From Caldilineaceae bacterium (GTDB lineage Bacteria; Chloroflexota; Anaerolineae; Caldilineales; Caldilineaceae): a DNA stretch of 9,786 nucleotides. The stretch is from contig JAAUPU010000042.1 in the NCBI GenBank assembly GCA_012032975.1, positions 1 through 9,786 of the forward strand, in the 5' to 3' direction. The notes below the pieces were generated by a model. That model did no database searches. It was not told the origin of the DNA and was given only the letters and a program-made list of their open reading frames with translations. Positions 6,554-9,786 of this stretch are shown piece by piece; position 1 is the first letter of the stretch, and every line of letters starts with the position of its first letter. A program made the position numbers and the translations under genes.

Positions 6554-7516
6554 TTGCACAACGCGCTTTTCGCATCCAGAAACTCGACGGTGAATCCCAG
6601 CAACCCAGATGCCTCCCTTCCGCCGGGCAGCCAGATCGGCGGCTATTTAATCGAATCGGTGCTGGGCGAGGGCGCAGCCGCCACGGTCTATCGCGCCCAT
6701 CGTGCAGAGAGTGAACCGACTTCAGAGTCGGAGTCAGCCGCCGCGCCGGTTGCTCTCAAGGTGCTCAAAGCAGAAGGCCACGCCCAGCCCCATGTGCTGG
6801 CCAGCTTTCAGTTCGAGGCCCGCGTACTCTCGCGCCTGGATCATCCGGGCATTTTGCGCGTCTACGAGATGGGCTATGACGGCGGGCAGATCTACACCGC
6901 GATGGAATTGGTCGATGGCATCAGCCTCGACATTTTCTTGCTGGCCAAACAGAAGTTGGCACAGCGGCTGGCCATCGAGTATGGACGTCAGGCCGCCGAT
7001 GCACTGGGCTATTTGCATGAGCATGGATATGTCCATCGGGACATCAAACCGGCCAACTTGATGTTGACGCGCGAGGGTCGCGTGGTTCTCTATGACTTTG
7101 GCACGGTGATCCGGATCAACGATGGCGCGGCCTACGAGATGGGACTCTACGGAACGCCATCCTTCCTGGCGCCAGAGCAGATCGAGCCTGGCCGCAAGAT
7201 CGATGGGCGCTCCGACTTGTATGCGCTGGGCATGGTGCTCTATCTGATGGCGGTCGGACGCAAGCCCTTTTACGGCACGCGCGACGATGTGCTGGACGCC
7301 CACGTCAACGATCCCCCGCCACCCCCATCCGAGTTCGGGCGTATCTCGCCCGCGTTGGAAGCCGTGATCCTCAAGGCAATTGCCAAGCGGCCAGAAGATC
7401 GATTTCAGAGCGGCGCTGAATTCGCACAGGCGTTGGTCGACATCGAGTTGCCGGCCGCGCCGGAAAAGCCCAGCCTGGGACAACGCCTCTTCGGCTGGCT
7501 GCGGTCGGATCGCTAG
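6554..7516 (+). CDS. Soluble Ser/Thr protein kinase (Hanks/PknB type)
   Basis: The frame encodes up to 320 residues and is almost wholly a eukaryotic-like kinase domain. Motifs are the glycine loop LGEGAAATVYRA (37-48), VALKVLK (Lys69), Glu88 in FEARVLSRLDHPGIL, HRDIKPANLML (161-171, catalytic Asp163 and Asn168), DFG (181-183), GTPSFLAPEQ (200-209, activation loop and APE), and DGRSDLYALGMVLY (Asp221). All catalytic residues are present, so it should be active. It has no transmembrane helix and no PASTA or other sensor domain, unlike typical PknB, and ends in a short basic tail. A Ser/Glu-rich insert (about 51-63) separates the glycine loop from Lys69. The start is uncertain: TTG 6554 has AGAGG 14 bases upstream, a longer spacing than usual, while GTG 6590 has no clear site; both precede the kinase core. 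The cNMP-binding gene follows after 9 bp in one operon. Confidence 0.92.
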   Translation: MHNALFASRNSTVNPSNPDASLPPGSQIGGYLIESVLGEGAAATVYRAHRAESEPTSESESAAAPVALKVLKAEGHAQPHVLASFQFEARVLSRLDHPGILRVYEMGYDGGQIYTAMELVDGISLDIFLLAKQKLAQRLAIEYGRQAADALGYLHEHGYVHRDIKPANLMLTREGRVVLYDFGTVIRINDGAAYEMGLYGTPSFLAPEQIEPGRKIDGRSDLYALGMVLYLMAVGRKPFYGTRDDVLDAHVNDPPPPPSEFGRISPALEAVILKAIAKRPEDRFQSGAEFAQALVDIELPAAPEKPSLGQRLFGWLRSDR

Positions 7517-7528
7517 GAGAACGCGATG
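7515..7528 (+). promoter_or_regulatory. Ribosome-binding site for the cNMP-binding gene
   Basis: AGGAGA (7515-7520) overlaps the kinase stop TAG (7514-7516) and lies 5 bases before ATG 7526. Translation of the two genes is therefore probably coupled. Confidence 0.7.
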
Positions 7529-7867
7529 AATCTGATGGGTCTCTTCGCCAACGACGACAACCAGCGCCGCTTTGGCGCGGGTGAGGTTGTCTTTCGCAAG
7601 GGCGACCGCGGCGACTACATGTACGTCATCCTTGAGGGCGAAGTGGACATCCTCATCGACGGCCAGAGCGTTCGCACGCTTGGACCCGGCGAAATCATCG
7701 GAGAGATGGCGCTGATCGACGATGCGCCGCGCAGCGCGGACGTGGTGGCCAAAACAGAGTGCCGCCTGGCGCCGGTGGACGAGCGGCGCTTCCTCTTTCT
7801 CGTCCACGAAACCCCTATGTTTGCCCTGCACGTGCTTGGCATCATGGCCAAGCGGCTGCGTGGATAA
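7526..7867 (+). CDS. Single-domain cyclic-nucleotide-binding protein
   Basis: The product has 113 residues and consists of one CRP/PKA-type cyclic-nucleotide-binding domain with no DNA-binding HTH and no membrane segment. It shows FGAGEVVFRKGDRGDYMYVI (16-35), LEGEVDILIDGQ, the LGPGEIIGEMALID phosphate-binding cassette (52-65, Glu60) and PRSADVVA (68-75, Arg69-Ser70-Ala71). By family knowledge the Glu binds the ribose 2'-OH and the Arg the cyclic phosphate. Both are kept, so true cAMP or cGMP binding is plausible; Ser rather than Thr before Ala leans towards cAMP. It ends at the C-helix (HVLGIMAKRLRG). It is encoded 9 bp after a Ser/Thr kinase with an overlapping ribosome-binding site, so it may serve as a ligand-binding partner of that kinase or as its substrate. 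That link is inference. Confidence 0.9.
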   Translation: MNLMGLFANDDNQRRFGAGEVVFRKGDRGDYMYVILEGEVDILIDGQSVRTLGPGEIIGEMALIDDAPRSADVVAKTECRLAPVDERRFLFLVHETPMFALHVLGIMAKRLRG

Positions 7868-8017
7868 ACTCGGCTGTCTCGCTGTCCCCGCCCAGTCTCA
7901 AGCTTCCACATCATTAACCTGAAGAAGGCCCGGATTCCTCGCCCGATCACTGCGCTGTGTGCAGCATGTCTGCCGCGGCCTGGGCGATGGAGTGGAGCTT
8001 GGCCCTGGGTCGCGGAT

Positions 8018-8061
8018 CTGTGGGTCACAAGCTGTGGATCACGGTGCAACACGGATGCAAC
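8018..8061 (+). repeat. Two pairs of short direct repeats upstream of the response regulator
   Basis: CTGTGGGTCAC (8018-8028) and CTGTGGATCAC (8032-8042) differ at one base and lie 14 bp apart. They are followed at once by ACGGTGCAAC (8041-8050) and ACGGATGCAAC (8051-8061), a tandem 10/11-bp repeat. Each GTGGRTCAC core is itself nearly palindromic (GTG...CAC). They could be regulator-binding sites. The rest of 7868-8017 shows no gene and no convincing structure. Confidence 0.45.
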
Positions 8062-8100
8062 CTTGTGCGCCAGCGTGGTCAGCCTGCCGAGCTGTAGCCG

Positions 8101-8174
8101 GTAAGTACTATTGCCATCCCCTCTGACAGGCGCGATAGTAACCAAAAACCTGTCACTGCATAGGGGATACTTAC
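8101..8174. promoter_or_regulatory. Three concentric inverted repeats over the response-regulator promoter
   Basis: Going inward, GTAAGTA (8101-8107) pairs with TACTTAC (8168-8174), ATCCCCT (8116-8122) with AGGGGAT (8162-8168), and TGACAGG (8124-8130) with CCTGTCA (8149-8155). All are exact; the outer two right arms share T8168. A weaker AGCTG (8090-8094)/CAGCT (8174-8178) pair lies outside them. The structure ends 7 bp before the start codon and encloses the predicted promoter. It may be a multi-site operator, possibly for autoregulation, or an RNA/cruciform structure. Confidence 0.6.
8111..8139 (+). promoter_or_regulatory. Predicted sigma70-type promoter for the response regulator
   Basis: TTGCCA (8111-8116, 5/6) and GATAGT (8134-8139, 4/6) are separated by 17 bp. 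Start of transcription would be near 8146, inside the loop of the nested inverted repeats. A possible ribosome-binding site, AGGGG (8162-8166), is 15 bases from ATG 8182, farther than usual. Confidence 0.4.
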
Positions 8175-8181
8175 AGCTACG

Positions 8182-8844
8182 ATGAAACAGATTCAGGTCA
8201 TGTTGGTGGACGATCACGAATTGATGCGCCAGGGGCTGCGTGCCATTCTGGCCATGGAGGAAGACATCCTGGTCATCGGCGAGGCAGGCAACGGCACGGA
8301 GTGTTTGGAACGGGTACGCCAGGGTATTCGACCGGACATCGTACTCATGGATGTCCAGATGCCTGGGATGTCTGGCGTGGCGGCAACTCGCACGCTTGCG
8401 AGTCTCCTACCCAAGAGTCGCGTGGTCGCGTTGAGCGCGATGGGGGATGAAGAGACGGTTGAGTCCATGTTGGCTGCCGGCGCGCGGGCCTTCGTACAGA
8501 AATCTTCGGCAGCAAGCAACCTGGTGCGGGTGATCCGCGACGTCTTCGAGGGACGGAGCCGGACAGCCAAAGGCGCGAGTGCAACGGAGGCAGGTCACCG
8601 CGCACCACGGGCGCGCGCCGCGGCTGATCTCGGCGCGTGTATGACCCGACGCGAGCGCGAGGTGATGAACATTCTGATGCTAGGATCCACCAACAAAGAG
8701 ATTGCCGAACGCCTGGTGATCTCCGAACGCACCGTGCAGACCCATCTCAGCAACATCTTTCACAAGCTGGGCGTCAGCAGTCGGACAGAGGCCGTGTTGG
8801 TGGCCATGCGGGATGGATGGATCGCGTCGGAGTTATCTCGCTAA
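8182..8844 (+). CDS. NarL/LuxR-family response regulator
   Basis: This 220-residue two-domain regulator controls transcription after phosphorylation by a sensor kinase. The receiver domain (1-120) has the acidic pair Asp10-Asp11 (VDDHELMRQGL), phosphoacceptor Asp57 (IVLMDVQMPGMSG), Ser85 in VVALSAMGDE, and Lys107 in AFVQKSSA. A 30-residue Ala/Arg-rich linker follows. The C-terminal GerE/LuxR helix-turn-helix (about 154-215) shows MTRREREVMNILMLGSTNKE and the recognition helix SERTVQTHLSNIFHKLGV. Every expected catalytic residue is present and the length is typical. No histidine kinase is encoded nearby, so it is an orphan here; its sensor must lie elsewhere or outside the window. The elaborate upstream repeats suggest it, or another regulator, binds its own promoter. 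It is convergent with sucD and separated from it by a strong terminator. Confidence 0.93.
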   Translation: MKQIQVMLVDDHELMRQGLRAILAMEEDILVIGEAGNGTECLERVRQGIRPDIVLMDVQMPGMSGVAATRTLASLLPKSRVVALSAMGDEETVESMLAAGARAFVQKSSAASNLVRVIRDVFEGRSRTAKGASATEAGHRAPRARAAADLGACMTRREREVMNILMLGSTNKEIAERLVISERTVQTHLSNIFHKLGVSSRTEAVLVAMRDGWIASELSR

Positions 8845-8888
8845 CGCGCGTGTCTGAAGCCGGTTCCAAGAACACAAACGAAAAAAGT

Positions 8889-8915
8889 GGTGCGATGCCA
8901 AGTTGGCATCGCACC
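8889..8915. terminator. Bidirectional intrinsic terminator between the response regulator and sucD
   Basis: This is a 13-bp perfect inverted repeat around a single central base, folding as an 11-bp GC-rich stem (GGTGCGATGCC / GGCATCGCACC) with loop AAGTT. On the minus strand it is followed by ACTTTTTT (from AAAAAA at 8881-8886), a strong terminator for sucD. On the plus strand it is followed by GCTTCATTTT (TTTT at 8922-8925), a moderate one for the response regulator. Confidence 0.88.
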
Positions 8916-8951
8916 GCTTCATTTTAGCTCCAGCTTCTTGGCGATGCAGCT

Positions 8952-9786
8952 CTAGCGAATGTTCGCGGCGACCATTTCGGCGATCTCATCCGGGTGACGG
9001 GCGACCTGAGCGCCGGCCGCCTTGAGCGCCGCCATCTTCTCTGCGGCTGTGCCTTCGCCGCCAGAAATGATGGCGCCAGCATGACCCATGCGTCGGCCAG
9101 GGGGCGCAGTCTGACCGGCGATGAACGCGGTGACCGGCTTCGACATATATTTGCCAATGTATTCAGCAGCGCGTTGCTCATCTGCCCCACCGATCTCGCC
9201 GATCAAAACGACCTGCTCGGTGTCGTCGTCGCCCTCGAAGAGTTCCAGCACATCGAGAAAAGTCGTGCCGATGATCGGGTCGCCGCCGATGCCGATAGCC
9301 GTACTCTGACCCACACCGCGTGCGGTCAACGCATAGACCACCTCGTAGGTAAGCGTCCCCGAGCGACTGACCAAGCCCACATTGCCCGGCGTATGGATGT
9401 GGCCCGGCATGATGCCCACCTTTGCCTCGCCCGGTGTGATCAGACCGGGGCAGTTGGGACCGATCAAGCGGGAGTTTGTAGTGTCCAGATATGCGCGCAC
9501 GCTCACCATATCCAGCGCGGGGATGCCCTCGGTGATACAGATAATGAGTTCGATGCCCGCATCCGCTGCTTCAATGATGGCATCTGGAGCAAAACGCGCC
9601 GGCACATAGATGATGCTTGTGTTGGCCAGGGTCGCTTCGACCGCGTTCTTGACCGTGTCAAAGACAGGGGTATTGCCGACGGCCCATTCGCCGCCCTTCC
9701 CCGGCGTGACACCCGCGACGACGTTGGTGCCGTAGTCGATCATCTGCTGGGTATGGAAGATGCCTTCGCGACCGGTGATGCCCTGG
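8952..9786 (-). CDS. sucD: Succinyl-CoA synthetase (succinate-CoA ligase) alpha subunit, partial
   Basis: SucD pairs with SucC and interconverts succinyl-CoA and succinate with ADP or GDP phosphorylation in the TCA cycle. The gene runs off the right edge; the visible frame starts upstream of any start codon as [19 protein letters not shown], the conserved CoA-binding N-terminus, so only about 10-15 residues are missing. Visible motifs are [95 protein letters not shown], and near the C-terminus [17 protein letters not shown], whose His is the phosphorylated catalytic residue (codon at 9083-9081). The apparent ATG at 9743 is internal. sucC would be expected just beyond the right edge. The gene is intact as far as seen and ends at TAG 8954-8952, followed by the bidirectional terminator. 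Confidence 0.96.
   Translation of the reverse strand, partial: QGITGREGIFHTQQMIDYGTNVVAGVTPGKGGEWAVGNTPVFDTVKNAVEATLANTSIIYVPARFAPDAIIEAADAGIELIICITEGIPALDMVSVRAYLDTTNSRLIGPNCPGLITPGEAKVGIMPGHIHTPGNVGLVSRSGTLTYEVVYALTARGVGQSTAIGIGGDPIIGTTFLDVLELFEGDDDTEQVVLIGEIGGADEQRAAEYIGKYMSKPVTAFIAGQTAPPGRRMGHAGAIISGGEGTAAEKMAALKAAGAQVARHPDEIAEMVAANIR

Noticed and set aside
6734..7831. Long (365-codon) minus-strand open frame opposite the kinase and cNMP-binding genes
   Set aside because: It spans two well-supported plus-strand genes, has low-complexity His/Arg/Ala-rich composition and no recognisable motif; it is a GC-rich antisense shadow.
8101..8174. Possible mobile-element ends or intron-like GTAAGT start
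   Set aside because: The 74-bp nested repeat has no target-site duplication, no ORF and no catalytic-intron features; a regulatory structure over the promoter explains it better.

Overview
The window is GC-rich (about 60% by eye), uses the standard bacterial code with ATG and probable GTG/TTG starts, and carries densely packed genes for central metabolism and signalling. Three features suggest a free-living bacterium, most plausibly a Chloroflexota (Anaerolineae/Caldilineae-like) genome or metagenome bin: a PPi-type phosphofructokinase beside a class II aldolase, a membrane-anchored J-domain protein with a C-terminal SH3 domain, and a Ser/Thr kinase beside a stand-alone cyclic-nucleotide-binding protein. 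That placement is inference from gene content, not from a marker gene.

Layout: (1) 1-2430, plus strand, a glycolytic pair: a 5'-partial phosphofructokinase followed by a class II fructose-bisphosphate-type aldolase. Both are broken in frame, the kinase twice and the aldolase once, and all three breaks look like single-base deletions in GC-rich runs. (2) 2431-2714, an intergenic region with two hairpin/palindrome structures, a good sigma70-like promoter and a perfect 11-bp leader hairpin. (3) 2715-4301, plus strand, the J-domain/transmembrane/SH3b protein. (4) 4302-5090, a small minus-strand Dabb-family gene bracketed by two related copies of a dispersed 'CACGAAGAA...TTCGTGGATG' repeat. (5) 5091-6260, minus strand, a PLP-dependent class I/II aminotransferase. 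It is divergent from the next gene across a region with an 11-bp inverted repeat and a probable extended -10 promoter. (6) 6554-7867, plus strand, a two-gene unit: a soluble Ser/Thr protein kinase and a single-domain cyclic-nucleotide-binding protein 9 bp downstream. (7) 7868-8181, regulatory DNA with direct repeats and three concentric inverted repeats around a predicted promoter. (8) 8182-8844, plus strand, an orphan NarL/LuxR-type response regulator. (9) 8889-8915, a strong bidirectional terminator. (10) 8952-9786, minus strand, sucD, running off the right edge.

How the genes work together: the metabolic genes cover upper glycolysis (PFK, aldolase) and the TCA cycle (SucD). The kinase/cNMP-binding pair and the response regulator form a signalling block. 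The strongest leads for something unusual are the kinase plus free-standing cNMP-binding pair, which resembles a split cyclic-nucleotide-dependent kinase, and the nested inverted repeats over the response-regulator promoter. I found no CRISPR array, tRNA, rRNA, transposase or phage gene.
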